The notes under the pieces are model-generated. The model saw only the letters and a list, made by a program, of their open reading frames with translations, made no database searches and was not told the DNA's origin. A stretch of DNA of 64,000 bases. It comes from Mycolicibacterium vulneris. GTDB lineage: Bacteria; Actinomycetota; Actinomycetes; Mycobacteriales; Mycobacteriaceae. The position numbers and the translations under genes are program-made. Positions 25,583 to 38,100 of the stretch are shown one piece after another (the first letter of the stretch is position 1; each line of letters begins with the position of its first letter). Location of the stretch: contig NZ_NCXM01000026.1 of the NCBI RefSeq assembly GCF_002104765.1, positions 1-64,000 on the forward strand, given 5' to 3'.

Positions 25583-26023
25583 ATGACAAGCCCTTCCGTA
25601 CCGGCAGCCGCCGAAGGCAAAGACCCGAGCACCGAGCTCGAGCCGGGGACGACACCGTACTACGCGCGGATGCACAAATGGATCAAGCGGGCCGTGTTGG
25701 TGTGCCTGGTGGCCCTGGTGATCGAGGGCGCTTTCACGTTGCCGTTCATGGCCGTCTACTACGGCTATCCGACGCTGAGCCTCACCCAGATCTGCAGTGA
25801 GCTGCTCAAGATCCGGTACTCCAACGACACCCTGGAGTGCAAGTACCCCTACCCACCATTCGGTCCACCCGAGGGCGCCGAGGGGAAGGCCACCGCGCAG
25901 GACGTGTGGGGCATCCAGCCGATACCGAAGTATCACCGGTTGGGATTCCGCGAACTCGTCAAGATCCACAATGACAGGCTGGCCCGCCAAGCGGCACAAC
26001 AACAGGCGGCGTCGCACCCATGA
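25583..26023 (+). CDS. Unknown single-span membrane protein C of the NorQD-like operon
   Basis: This is a 146-residue protein. A Pro/Glu-rich cytoplasmic N-terminus (about 35 residues) leads into one hydrophobic segment (AVLVCLVALVIEGAFTLPFM). A roughly 75-residue outer domain follows, with two Cys (TQICSELL, TLECKYPYPPFG) that could pair, and a basic C-terminal helix. It follows AAGGAG and lies 14 bp after membrane protein B. It is likely an accessory subunit. No known family is recognised. Confidence 0.7.
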   Translation: MTSPSVPAAAEGKDPSTELEPGTTPYYARMHKWIKRAVLVCLVALVIEGAFTLPFMAVYYGYPTLSLTQICSELLKIRYSNDTLECKYPYPPFGPPEGAEGKATAQDVWGIQPIPKYHRLGFRELVKIHNDRLARQAAQQQAASHP

Positions 26024-26036
26024 TAGGGGCAGCCCG

Positions 26037-26522
26037 TTGAGCTACCGGGTTGTCAAGTGGACGACGGGTAACGTCGGCAAGAGCTCGGTCAAAGCGATCG
26101 CAGCCAACCCGACACTGGAACTGGTCGGATGTTATGCCTGGTCGGCGGAGAAGGCCGGGCGTGACGTCGGCGAGCTGTGCGGCATCGAACCACTGAACGT
26201 GACGGCCAGCACCGATATTGATGCGCTGCTCGCGCTCAAGCCCAGCCTGGGGCGCTCACACGCCAAGCTGCTCGCCGAGCGGGGAGCCACGGTAGTGGTC
26301 AACGACCTCGGCGTCGGACCCGACGGGCGAAACTTCCTGCGGGCCAACGCCGAGGAGGTTGCCGACGAGATCTCTGCGACGGGCGGTGAGGCGGTGCCAG
26401 ACCTGCACACCGTCGCCGATCAGGATAGCGCGCGCCGGGTCGTCCAGACCGCGCTGGATGGCCGCACATGCGGGACGCCGGTACTGAGCAGGCCGGTAGA
26501 GCTGGAGATGGAGTTCGACTAG
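26037..26522 (+). pseudogene. Chimeric remnant: oxidoreductase N-terminus joined to an SDR fragment
   Basis: The frame starts at TTG 26037, near the membrane protein C stop. The first 69 or so codons match the Rossmann half of the dihydrodipicolinate-reductase-like family (KWTTGNVGKSSVKAI). Without interruption the frame then becomes the inside of an MFE-type SDR (GRSHAKLLAERGATVVVNDL), and stops after about 75 more residues plus an unrelated tail. Neither domain is complete and the SDR glycine motif is cut, so the product is unlikely to be active. Two deletions or recombination events between neighbouring genes would explain it. The stop overlaps the end of the Rv2047c-type gene. Confidence 0.7.
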
Positions 26523-29116
26523 CTCAGCGAGTCGTCTGCAGCCAGCTCGAGCACCCGGATCTCGCCGGTAGCACCGTCGACCTCCACCATGGCTCCCGGC
26601 GGCAGTGCCTTGGTGGCCCCCTGGACGTCGACGACGCACGGAAATCCGAATTCGCGGGCCACTACCGCGGCGTGTGACATCGGGCCGCCGAGTTCGGTCA
26701 CGACGGCGGCGGCGTAGCAGAACGCCGCGGTGTACCCGACGTCGGTCACCTCTGCGACAAGGATCTCGCCGGGTTGCAGGTCGTCGATCGTCTCGGGCCG
26801 CACGATCCGCACCCGCCCGCGCACCCGTCCCCCGCATACGCCGACGCCACGCAAAGTGTCCCCGCTGGCCAGCGTGCCCGATGAGGTCGCGGTTGGCTGC
26901 CACCTTCCGCTGAAGACCGTCGGCGGCGCCACCGCGACCAGCCGGCGTTGTTCGGCGCGGCGCCGGGCCACCAGCGCGCCCACATCCGCCGGGAGGGCGT
27001 CGAGTTCGTCGACGAGCAGATAGAAGACGTCGTCGGCGGCGGTGAAGAGCCCGGCCTCGGCCGATCTACGTCCGTATTCGCGAAGCAGCGTGCGTAGCAC
27101 CCAGTTAGCCCGCACCACCTTGTCGCGGCGGACCTCGCGGTCGCGCAGTTGCTGGGTGGTCAGAGCCGCAATAGGCTTGGCGTGCAACGGGATCCGGGGC
27201 CGCTGCGGCTGCGGCGCGGATGGCGCGCTCATCGCTCTGGCCACCATCCGCACGAGCAGCTCGGGATCGTCGGCGTAGCTGGTTGACAGCATCTCAAGCT
27301 CGGCCGGACCACGGTGTCCGATGAGCGCCAGCTCATCCAGCACGGCGGCATGGAATTCCGGCGCCTCGACGGCGAGCTTGTCCAGCCGGTCGCCTGGTTC
27401 GGCAAGCAGCGCCGTCACTTTCGAATCGCACTGCGCGGCGAGCACCAACCGCTGCATCGCCTCGACCGAACGCGCGCTGACCAACTCCGGCCCGCCGGGT
27501 GCGGCGATGTCTCGCCCGCATAAACCGCGTAGCAGCACGTTGAACGCCGCGCACAGCAGAAACGAGCCCGCCGCCAGCACCCAGCCGTGCACCACCTGGT
27601 CACGCGCCAGTGAGATCAGGCTCAGCAGCCGACGATCGTCGAGCCCGGCGAGGTCACCGTCGGTCAAGCGTTCCAGGCGATCGACATCGGCGACGAACTC
27701 TCGGGTGTCCAGGGGCGCGCCGGCGGACAGGCCGATCAGGTTGACGCCGAATACCCCGATGTTGCGGACGGCCCGCAGTTGCTTGCGAATTCGGCCGGTG
27801 TCGGAGTGCGGACGTTCCTCACCGAAGATCGGCAGGGCGGCCATGCTCGGGCCGAAGAACCCGCTGTTGCTCACCACCGTCGTGGGCTTGACGAAAGGCA
27901 CCGTCTCGGCCATGAAGTGTGCGGTCGTGATGGCGCCGTAGAGCCGGTGGGCAAACACCGCGACCATGCGCATCGCGATTTCGCGCTGGATCGTCCCGCC
28001 GGGCCGCAGCCGCTCGGCGACGCACACGGCGCTGGCCCGCAGTCCGCGAACCGTCGCCGATGCCGACGCCGGCGAAAACGGGCCGGGCAGCGCCTCAGAC
28101 AGATTCGTGGCGAGGAAGGTGGGGAAACGCGGGTCGATCGGCGTGTCAAATTCCCCATTATCCCCTTCTGCGCCCGCCCAAATGGGCTTGACTCCGTCGC
28201 TGCTCGGCGCGTCCACCGAAGGTAGGTCCTGGATGTTGGCCAGCCGCCAGGGCAGCGATACCAGCCGATTGCCCACGGTTATCCGGCCGCGCACCGCCAG
28301 CGCGAAATCCTGGACACATTCGCCGGATTCCCACGCCGGCTGGAATGCCCATTCGTCTGCCAGCCGCGAGGTGTCCATAAGCGCAGCCCCCCGGACCAGT
28401 CGCAGGTCCGCCGTTTCGAGGCCCATGCGCACGATCGGGCGGCGCAGCGCAGTGGCGAGTTGCCGGAAGGTCAGTTCGCCCGAAGCCGCGAGATTCACCG
28501 GCCCATTGGCGATTTCGTCCTCCACGATGGCGCGGTTGAATAGCCGAAGCGCGTCGTCGAGGTGGACGACCTGCATGTGGCGATCACCCGACCGGTCGGG
28601 GAACGCCGGTAACGCCAGCAGGCGGCGCACCCAGTTATCGACGCTTCGCCCGAGGATCAGCGCGGAGCGGATCGCGACCCATTCCGCGCCCGATTCCGCA
28701 AGCATCTGTTCGACGCGGGCTTTGAACCGGCCTTCGGCACTGACCGGAGTCGTGAGCTCGTGTTCGGCCCTCGGCGCTTCACCCCCACCGTACACGTGGC
28801 CCGAAGACGCGAAAACGATTCGCCTGGAACCGGTCTCGGCCATCGCGTCGAGCACGTTCCGGGTGCCACCGATGTTGACCTGGTCGTCGTACCCGGAACC
28901 CTTCGCCCACGCACAATGCGCGACAACGTCCGCGCCGGCCAGGGCGCGTTTGACGGCGGCGACGTCACGAATATCGGCGGCGACGAAGTCCGCTGCGCTC
29001 GGCCAGCTGTCGGGCCGATGGCGCGCGAGCCCGACGACCTCGTGGCCCGCGCCGAGCAGCCGCGTGGCGAGGCCGCGCCCGAGCACGCCGCTGGCCCCGG
29101 TGACCGCGATTCTCAC
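26519..29116 (-). CDS. Epimerase-like and PEP-utilising-domain fusion protein (Rv2047c-type)
   Basis: This is an 865-residue protein. Residues 1-300 are an extended SDR/NAD-dependent epimerase domain (TGASGVLGRG near the N-terminus). The middle is a helical region of unknown fold. The C-terminal 90 or so residues match the phosphohistidine domain of PEP-utilising enzymes, with His in GGPMSHAAVVAREF near residue 813. The PEP synthase catalytic barrel and ATP-grasp parts are not evident. It lies 20 bp downstream of pks12 on the same strand, as in M. tuberculosis, so it may take part in or be co-transcribed with mycoketide synthesis. Its reaction is unknown. Confidence 0.88.
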   Translation of the reverse strand: MRIAVTGASGVLGRGLATRLLGAGHEVVGLARHRPDSWPSAADFVAADIRDVAAVKRALAGADVVAHCAWAKGSGYDDQVNIGGTRNVLDAMAETGSRRIVFASSGHVYGGGEAPRAEHELTTPVSAEGRFKARVEQMLAESGAEWVAIRSALILGRSVDNWVRRLLALPAFPDRSGDRHMQVVHLDDALRLFNRAIVEDEIANGPVNLAASGELTFRQLATALRRPIVRMGLETADLRLVRGAALMDTSRLADEWAFQPAWESGECVQDFALAVRGRITVGNRLVSLPWRLANIQDLPSVDAPSSDGVKPIWAGAEGDNGEFDTPIDPRFPTFLATNLSEALPGPFSPASASATVRGLRASAVCVAERLRPGGTIQREIAMRMVAVFAHRLYGAITTAHFMAETVPFVKPTTVVSNSGFFGPSMAALPIFGEERPHSDTGRIRKQLRAVRNIGVFGVNLIGLSAGAPLDTREFVADVDRLERLTDGDLAGLDDRRLLSLISLARDQVVHGWVLAAGSFLLCAAFNVLLRGLCGRDIAAPGGPELVSARSVEAMQRLVLAAQCDSKVTALLAEPGDRLDKLAVEAPEFHAAVLDELALIGHRGPAELEMLSTSYADDPELLVRMVARAMSAPSAPQPQRPRIPLHAKPIAALTTQQLRDREVRRDKVVRANWVLRTLLREYGRRSAEAGLFTAADDVFYLLVDELDALPADVGALVARRRAEQRRLVAVAPPTVFSGRWQPTATSSGTLASGDTLRGVGVCGGRVRGRVRIVRPETIDDLQPGEILVAEVTDVGYTAAFCYAAAVVTELGGPMSHAAVVAREFGFPCVVDVQGATKALPPGAMVEVDGATGEIRVLELAADDSLS

Positions 29117-29136
29117 AAAGAGCCCTCACTCAATTG

Positions 29137-32100
29137 CTATTCGCCATCGTCGTCCAGCAGCGCGGCGTTGAGCAGGTCGTCGAGGTCCATGTCCGCGATG
29201 TCCTTCTCCGTGGTCACCTCGGACGGCGCGCTCCCACTGGAAGATTCGTTGGCCAGGGCCAGCAGCAGTTCCAACACGCCGGCCTGGCGAAGGCGCTTGA
29301 CCGGAATCGACCCCACGACCCGTTGAATCTCGGCTTCGCCTGGTGCGGCCGCCACCGCGGGCTGGTCCGACGAGCCGACCAATTCTCGATACATGTAGCC
29401 GGCTAGCGCGGCGGAGTTCGGGTAGTCGAAGATGAGCGTCGGCGAAAGCGCCAGCCCGGTCGCGGCTTTGAGCCGGTTGCGCATCTCCACGGCCGTCAGC
29501 GAGTCGAAGCCGAGTTCCTGGAACGCCCGGTCCGGGTGGATTGCCTCCGGACTGGCGCTGCCGAGCACGGTGGCGATGTTGGCGCGCACCAAGTCCAGCA
29601 GGATGGCCTGTTGCTCGTCCTCGGGCAGCCCTTCGAGGCGCTGCAGCAGAGCGGATTTCGACTTGGCGGCGGCCAGCGAGTCGTCGACCTGACGACGCGT
29701 CGGCGCATTGATCAGATCGACGAACATCGGCGGCAGGGTGCCCCCGTCGAACTTGACCCGCAACGCCGCGAGGTCGATGTGGGCGGGCAGCATGAATGGC
29801 TCGTCCACAATCAGCGCGGTATCCATCAGGTCCAGCGCCTGGTCCGAAGACATGGCGACAATCCCGTCCCGGCCGAACCGGGCGCGGTCGGCGGCGCCCA
29901 ACCCACCGGTCATGGCGCTGGCCTGATCCCACAGACCCCAACCCAGCGAGATCGCTGGCAGCCCGTGCGCCCGCCGGTGCGCGGCCAACCCGTCCAGGAA
30001 CGAGTTCCCGGCCGCGTAGTTGGCCTGACCCGACGCACCCGCGAGTCCGGCGATCGACGAGAACATCACGAACGCAGACACATCCAGCTCGCGCGTCAAT
30101 TCGTGGAGGTTCCACGCCGCGTCGACCTTGGAGCGCAGCACGGCTTCGATCCGGTCGGGCGTCAGCGAGGTGACCACGGCGTCGTGCAGGACCCCGGCGG
30201 CATGGATCACCCCGGTCAGCGGATGCTGCATCGGGATTTCGGCGATCACCTTGGCCAGGGCCTCGCGGTCGGCGGCATCGCAGGCCACCGCCTCCACGTG
30301 CGCGCCGGCGGCGCTGAGTTCGGCGACCAGTTCCGCGGCACCCGGCGCATCCAGGCCGCGGCGACTGACCAGCACCAGATTCCGTGCACCGTGCCGGGTT
30401 ACGACGTGACGCGCGACCGCCGAACCGGCCATGCCGGTGGCGCCGGTGATCAACACCGTGCCGGCCGTCCAGGCATCGGGCATCGTCATCACAACCTTGC
30501 CGACGTGGCGCGCCTGGCTCAGATAGCGCAGCGCGGCGGGTGCGCGCCGCACATCGAACCTGGTGACCGGCAACGGCCGCAGCACGTCTTCACCGAACAT
30601 GGCGGCCAGCTCGTCGAGCATCTGCGCGATGCGATCTGGTCCGGCTTCGAACAGGTCGAAGGCGCGGTAGCGCACGCCCGAGTGGTCTCGGGCCACGACC
30701 TCGGGGTCACGGATGTCGGTCTTGCCCATTTCCAGGAAGACCCCACCGGGGGCCATCAGGCGAAGGGAAGCGTCGACGAACTCACCGGACAGCGAGTCGA
30801 GGACGATATCCATCCCGGCCATGCCGGTCCCGCCGGTGACCGCCCGGAACTTCTCCTCGAACTCCAGGCTGCGCGAGTCGGCGATGTGATCTTCGTCAAA
30901 TCCCATGGCGCGCAAAGTGTCCCACTTGCCGCGGCTAGCGGTCGCGAACACCTCCAGACCGATCTGGCGGGCCAGCTGGACCGCGGCCATCCCGACCCCA
31001 CCGGCCGCGGCGTGCACCAGCACCCGCTGCCCGGGCTTGGCCCCGGCCAGGTCCACCAGAGCGTAGTTCGCCGTGGCGAACACCACCGACGCCGTCGCGG
31101 CGGCGGTGTGTGACCATCCGGCCGGCACCTTGACGAGCAGGCGATGGTCGGTCTTGGCAATGGTCCCGGTGCCGTCCGGGAACAACCCCATCACGCGGTC
31201 GCCGACCGCGAAACGCCCGTCTGGCGAAGCGGTTTCGATCACCACGCCGGAGGCCTCGATGCCCATGATCGCCTCCGGGTCGGGATAGAGCCCCAACGCG
31301 ATCATGACGTCGCGGAAGTTGGCCGCGATGGCCGACAGCGCAACCCGTACCTGACCGGGCCCCAAGGGCGCGTCGGCGTCGGGAATGCGCTCTATCCGCA
31401 GATTTTCGATGGTGCCGTAGCTGCTCATGCCGAGTCGCCACGGTCCGTCGTCGGGGGGCAGCAACAGGCCACCGACGGCGCGGCTGCCGAGCACCCGCGC
31501 GGTGTAGACCGTCCCCTTGCGCAGTATTGCCTGCGGTTCGCTGAGCGCCAGAACCGCTGCGATCGCGTCGGAATCCAGGGGCGCGTCCGTGTCGACGAGC
31601 ACGATCCGTCCGGGGTGCTCGGTCTGCGCCGACCGCACCAGCCCCCAGACCGCCGCGCCGGCCAGATCGGTGACGTCCTCCCCCGGCAGCGTCATCGCGC
31701 CCCGGGTCGCTACCACCAGGGTTCCGGCGCCGTCACGGGACAACCACGACTGCAGCACGGGCAGCACCGCTCGCGTCGCCGCGTACACCTCGGTGATCAC
31801 ATCGCCGGACACCGGCTGCGACTCGAACAGCACCGCCGACCGCTCGGCCTCGGTGTCGTCCGATTCGGGTGCGCCCCAAGCGGACAGCGATACCGGCTGC
31901 ACGGCCGCTGACGGCTGCGCGGACCAGATGACCTCGAAGAGCCGGTCCGGTCCCGAATTCGACACCGCGGCCAGCAGTTGCTTGTCGGTGACCGGGCGGG
32001 CAACCATCGACGCCACCGAGAGCACGGGCAGCCCCAGCCCGTCGGCCAACTCGATCGACACGGTGGAGGGGCTGACCGGCACGATCCGTGCGCGCACCGC

Positions 32101-35100
32101 GCCCGCCCCCGCGGCGTGCAACGACACCTGCTGCCAGGAGAACGGAACCAGCATCGAGCCTTCGGGCAGTTCGTCGCTGTCGGAGGCCAACATGACCGCG
32201 TGCAACGCCGCGTCGAGCATCGCAGGGTGGACGCCGAACCCGGCCGGCGAAACCCCGGCATCGGTGGGGAGCGATACCTCGGCGAACACCTCGTCGCCGC
32301 GGCGCCACATCGACGTCAGGCCGCGGAACGCCGGCCCGTACGCGTAACCACGCTCGGCCAGTTGCTCGTACCCGTCGCCGACATCCACCGGGACCGCACC
32401 CACCGGCGGCCACGCCGACAGGTCCGCGCTCGGCTGCATCGACCCCGCCCGCAGCACGCCTTCGGCATGGAGCGACCAGCCCGAGCCCGCTTCGGCCCGC
32501 GAAAACACCGACACCGCACGGGCGCCAGAATCATCCGGGCCGCCGACAACGACCTGAACGGCGACCGACCCACCGGCCGGCAACACCAGCGGCGCCGCCA
32601 GATTCAGCTCGTCGACCACTCCGCAGCCCACCTCGTCGCCGGCGCGGATCGCCAACTCGACAAATCCCGCGCCCGGGAACAGCACCACGCCGCCTACGGC
32701 ATGATCGGCCAACCAGCCCTGGGTGCCGGGCGACAGCCGGCCGGTCAGCACCACCCCGCCCGAGGCGGGCAGTTCCACCACCGCGCCCAACAGCGCGTGC
32801 TCACTGGCGGCCAGGCCCAGACCCACGGCATCGGCCGGGGCGCCGTCGGCGGCAAGCCAGAAGCGCCGCCGATCAAAGGCATACGTGGGCAGCTCGACCA
32901 GATTGGCGTCCCCCAGGGCACCGCGCCAGTCCACATCCATCCCGGCGACGTACCCCTGCGCGACGGCGTTGATCAGGGCGACGGGCTCGGGGCGGTCCTT
33001 GCGGAGCGCGGACATGGTGGTCACCGAGGCTGCCGTCGGATCGGAAGGCAGGGTTTCTTCGATCGATGCCGTCAGGCCGCTGCCCGGCCCGACTTCGAGG
33101 AAGCGGTTTGCGCCGGCCGAGTGCACGAAGCGCACGCCGTCGGCGAATCGCACCGCCTCGCGCACGTGTCGCTTCCAATACCCCACCGAGGCGAAGTCGT
33201 CGCCGGCCAGCTGTCCGGTCACGTTGGACACGATCGGAATGGTGGGCTTGCCGACGGTCAATCCGGCTGCGACGGTGCCGAATTCGTCGATCATCGGGTC
33301 CATCAACGGGGAGTGGAAGGCGTGCGAGACGGAGAGCTGATGCACGCGGTGGCCGTCGCCGCGGAGCTGATCGGCCACCGCGGCCACTGCTTGTTGTGCG
33401 CCCGAGATCACCACCGAGGTGGGTCCGTTGACCGCGGCGATGCCCACGCCGGCCTGATCGGAGGACACCAGCAGTGCCCGCACCTCTTCCTCGGTGGCCT
33501 GCACCGCGACCATCGCGCCGCCCTCCGGCAGCGCCTGCATGAAACGTCCCCGCGCCGCCACCAGCACCGCGGCGTTCTCCAGGGACAGCACTCCGGCAAC
33601 GTGCGCGGCCGCCAGCTCCCCGATCGAGTGGCCCATCACGAAGTCGGGCCGCACGCCCCAGGATTCGAGCAGCCGGAACAACGCGACTTCCACCGCGAAC
33701 AGCGCGGGTTGCGCGAATTCGGTGCTGTTCAACAGGTTTTCGTCGTGCCCCCACATCACCTCGCGCAGCGGGCGGAGCAGGTGCTGATCCAGTTCGGCTA
33801 CGACCATGTTGAACGCCTCGGCGAAGACCGGATAGCCGGCGTGCAATCCCATTCCCATGCCCAATATCTGGGAGCCCTGGCCCGGGAACACGAAGACCGT
33901 CTTGCCGGCGGTCGCCGTGCCACGAATGATGGAGCCGCCCAGGTCGTCGCCGGCGAGCTCGTCCAGCCCCGCCAGCAGCCGGTCGCGGTCGCTGCCGACG
34001 ACGACGGCCCGCTGCTCGAAGGCCGACCGGCCCGCCAGCGACCACCCCACATCGGCGATGTCCAGATCCGGGTGGGCGCGCAGGTGGGCCGCCAGCCGCG
34101 CAGCCTGAGCGTTCAACGCCGACAGCGATTTCGCCGACACCGGCCACGGCACCACCGGCGCCTTCGGACCGTCCACGACACGCGGCGACTCGGCCGGCAC
34201 CGCCTCGACGATGACGTGCGCATTGGTGCCGCTGATGCCGAAGGACGACACACCCGCCCGGCGCGGACGGCCACCGGGCCACGCCCGCGCCTCGGTCAGC
34301 AGCGAAACCGAACCCGTCGACCAGTCGACGTGCGGGCTGGGCTCGTCGACATGCAATGTCGCGGGCAACATCTCGTGGCGCATCGCCAGGACCATCTTGA
34401 TCACACCGGCCACCCCGGCGGCGGCCTGCGTGTGGCCCATGTTCGACTTGATCGAGCCCAGCCACAGCGGCTCGCTGCGGTCCTGCCCGTAGGTGGCCAG
34501 CAGCGCCTGCGCCTCGATCGGGTCACCCAGGGTGGTTCCGGTGCCGTGCCCTTCGACGACGTCCACCTCCGCCGGCGTCAATCCGGCGCTGGCCAACGCG
34601 GCTCGCACCACCCGCTGCTGCGAGGGGCCGTTGGGCGCGGTCAGCCCATTGGAGGCGCCGTCCTGATTGATCGCCGAGCCGCGCACCATCGCCAGCACCG
34701 GGTGCCCCAGGCGCTGGGCGTCGGACAGGCGTTCCACCACGAGCATGCCGCCGCCCTCGGAGAATCCGGTGCCGTCGGCCGCGCCGGCGTAGGCCTTGCA
34801 CCGGCCGTCCTCGGACAACCCGCGCATGCGGCTGAACTCGACGAAGATGTCGGGCGTGGCGTTGACGGTGACCCCGCCGGCCAGGGCCAGGTCACACTCG
34901 CCGGAGCGCAGCGACTGCGCGGCCATGTGCAGCGCCACCAACGACGACGAACACGCCGTGTCCACCGACACCGCCGGGCCTTCCAGGCCCAGCACATAGG
35001 ACACCCGGCCCGACGCCACACTCGAGGACTGGCCGGTCAGCCGGAAGCCCTCCGCGGTGGGAGCCGCGCCCATGCCGTAGCCCTGGGTGTACACCCCGGC

Positions 35101-38100
35101 GAACATTCCGGTGGCGCTGCCGCGCAGCTTGCCGGGCTCAATTCCCGCCCGCTCCAACGCTTCCCAGGACAGCTCGAGGAACATGCGCTGCTGCGGGTCC
35201 ATGGACAGCGCCTCGCTGGGCGCGATGCCGAAGAAGGCCGGGTCGAAGTCCGCGACCCCGTCGACGAAGCCGCCGGTGCGGGTGTAGCAGGTGCCCGGAA
35301 CATCGGGGTCCGGGTTGTACACGCCGGCCAGGTCCCAGCCACGATCGGTCGGGAATTCGGACAGCACGTCGCGGCCCTCGGTCAGCATGTCCCACAGGTC
35401 CTCGGGGGAACTCACCCCTCCCGGATAGCGGCACGCCATGCCGACGATGACGATCGGATCGTCGTCGGTGGCGCGAGCCACCGGGGCGTGCTTGATCTCT
35501 TGCGGAATCCCGGCGAGTTGGGTGCGGATGTAGCCGGCCAGGCCGTTGGGCGTCGGGTAATCGAAGATCAGGGTGGGCGAGAGCGACAGTCCGGTAGCGG
35601 TTTTGAGCCGGTTGCGCATTTCGACCGCGGTCAGCGAGTCGAAACCCAACTCCTGGAACGCCTTGTCGGGGTCGATCGCCTCGGCGGTGGTGTTGCCGAG
35701 CACCGTGGCGATGTGCGAGCGCACCAGATCGAGGAGCACGGCGTGCTGCTCCGCCTCGGACAGCCCGTCCAGGCGATGCGCCAGCGCCGATTTCGATTTC
35801 GCGGCGGCCAGCGAGTCGTCGACGCGGCGGCGCGTCGGGGCGTTGACCAGATCGGTGAACATCGGTGGCACCGCGACCGCGTGGGCGCGCAGCGCGCCGA
35901 GATCGATGCGGGCCGGCGCCAGGAACGGCTCGTCGACGATCAATGCGGTGTCGAAGAGTTCCATGGCCTCGTCCGAGGAAAGCGCCAAGATCCCGTCGCG
36001 ACCCAACCGGGCGAGGTCGGCGGCGTCCAGTCCGCCGGTCATGGCGCTGGCCTGATCCCACAGGCCCCAGGCCAGCGAGATCGCCGGCAGTCCATGTGCC
36101 CGCCGGTGCGCGGCCAACCCGTCCAGGAACGAGTTCGCCGCCGCGTAGTTGCCCTGGCCCGACGAGCCGACCAGCCCGGCCATCGACGAAAACATCACGA
36201 ACGCAGACAGATTCAGGTCGCGGGTCAACTCGTGCAGATTCCAGGCCGCGTCGACCTTGGCCCGCAATACCGCGTCGACACGGTCTGGGGTCAGCGACGT
36301 GACCATCGCGTCGTCCAGCACACCGGTCGCGTGAATCACGCCCGACAGCGGCCGCTGTACCGAAAGGTCGTCGATCACCTGCGCCAGAGCCGCCCGGTCG
36401 GCCGCGTCGCACGCGACCACTTGCGCCCGGGCACCCGCGGATTGCAGCTCCGCGATCAGCTCGGCGGCCCCGGGCGCGTCGGGACCGCGGCGGCTCAGCA
36501 GCACCAGGTCCTCGACGCCGTGGTGTGCCACCAGGTGGCGAGCCAACGTCGAGCCCGCCATGCCGGTTCCGCCGGTGATGAGTACGGTGCCCGATGCCAG
36601 GCCGGACGGCAGCGTCATGACGACCTTGCCGATGTGGCGGGCCTGGCTCAAGTATCGCAGAGCGGTATGGGCGCGTCGCACGTCAAAGGTGGTGACCGGC
36701 AACGGCTCCAGCACCCTGGCGTCGAACAGCCCGGCGAGCTCGTGCATCCACTGATGCATCCGGGGACGGCCGGGCTCGAAAAGGTCGAAGGCGCGGTAGC
36801 GGACACCCGGGTATTCCTGGGCGACCGCGCCCGGGTCGCGGATGTCGGTCTTGCCCATCTCCAGGAACACCCCGCCGGGAGCGACGAGCCGCAGCGAGGC
36901 GTCGACGAATTCGCCGGCTAGCGAGTCCAGCACCACATCCATGCCGCGGCCGCCGGTGACCGCCCGGAACTTCTCCTCGAACTCCAGGCTTCGCGAATCC
37001 GAGATGTGATCGTCGTCGAAGCCCATGGCCCGCAACGTGTCCCACTTGCCGCGGCTGGCGGTTGCGAACACCTCCAGGCCCAGATGCCTGCCCAGCTGCA
37101 CCGCGGCCATGCCGACCCCGCCGGCCGCGGCGTGCACCAGCACCCGCTGCCCCGGCTTGACGTCGGCCAGGTGGATGAACGCCATGTAGGCGGTGGTGAA
37201 CACCGCCGAGATGCCTGCGGCTTCGGCGTAGGACCAGTGAGTCGGCTTGTGCTGCAGCAGGCGCACGTCGCCGGGCACCAGCGTGCCGCTGCCGTCGGGG
37301 AAGAAGCCGTACACCGAATCGCCGACCGCGAACTCGGTGACTCCCGGCCCCACTTCGACCACCACGCCGGCGCCTTCGCCACCGAGCAGGGCGTCGTGGG
37401 TGAACATGCCCAGGGTGATCATGACGTCGCGGAAGTTGGTGGCGATGGCGCGCAGGGCCACCCGAACCTGGCCGGGCTCCAGCGCGGCGCCGGCGTTGGG
37501 AACCGGCTCCAATTGCAGGTTTTCGAACGTGCCCGCGCTGCTGATTCCCAGCCGCCAGGGTCCCTCCGCCGGGGGCGTCATGATCCCGTCGACCGCGCGG
37601 CTGCCGCGCACCCGCGCGATGTAGGCCGTACCGTCGCGCAGCAACACCGCGGGCTCGCCGACCGCCAGAACGGTCGCTATCGCGTTATCGGCAAGCACCA
37701 CATCGGAATCCACCAGCACGATCCGGCCGGGATGCTCGGTCTGCGCCGACCGCACCAGCCCCCATACCGCCGCGCCGGCCAGATCGGGGACGTCCTCCCC
37801 CGCCAGTCCCATCGCGCCCCGGGTTGCGACGATCAGCACTCCGGAGTCGTGCTCGGTCAGCCACGTCTGCACGGCCGCCAGCGCCCGATGCGTGCGCTCA
37901 TACGATCCGGAGACCGGATCTTGTTCGTTCGCAACGGATTCGAACACCTCATGGGCGGGCGGCTCGGTGCCGGCGGCCGTCGTCGCGGCCGGCGACCACG
38001 CCAGCTCGAACAGCCGGTCCGGGCCCGAGGCCGACACCGCCGCGCGCAGCTGCCGCTCGCTCACCGGGCGCGCGACCATCGCGCGCACCGACAGCACCGG

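Noticed and set aside
31978..36921. A 1647-codon open frame antisense to pks12, and others of similar type
   Set aside because: It has no protein-like motifs and Arg/Gly/His-rich composition. It is the usual open frame opposite a GC-rich gene with strong third-codon bias.
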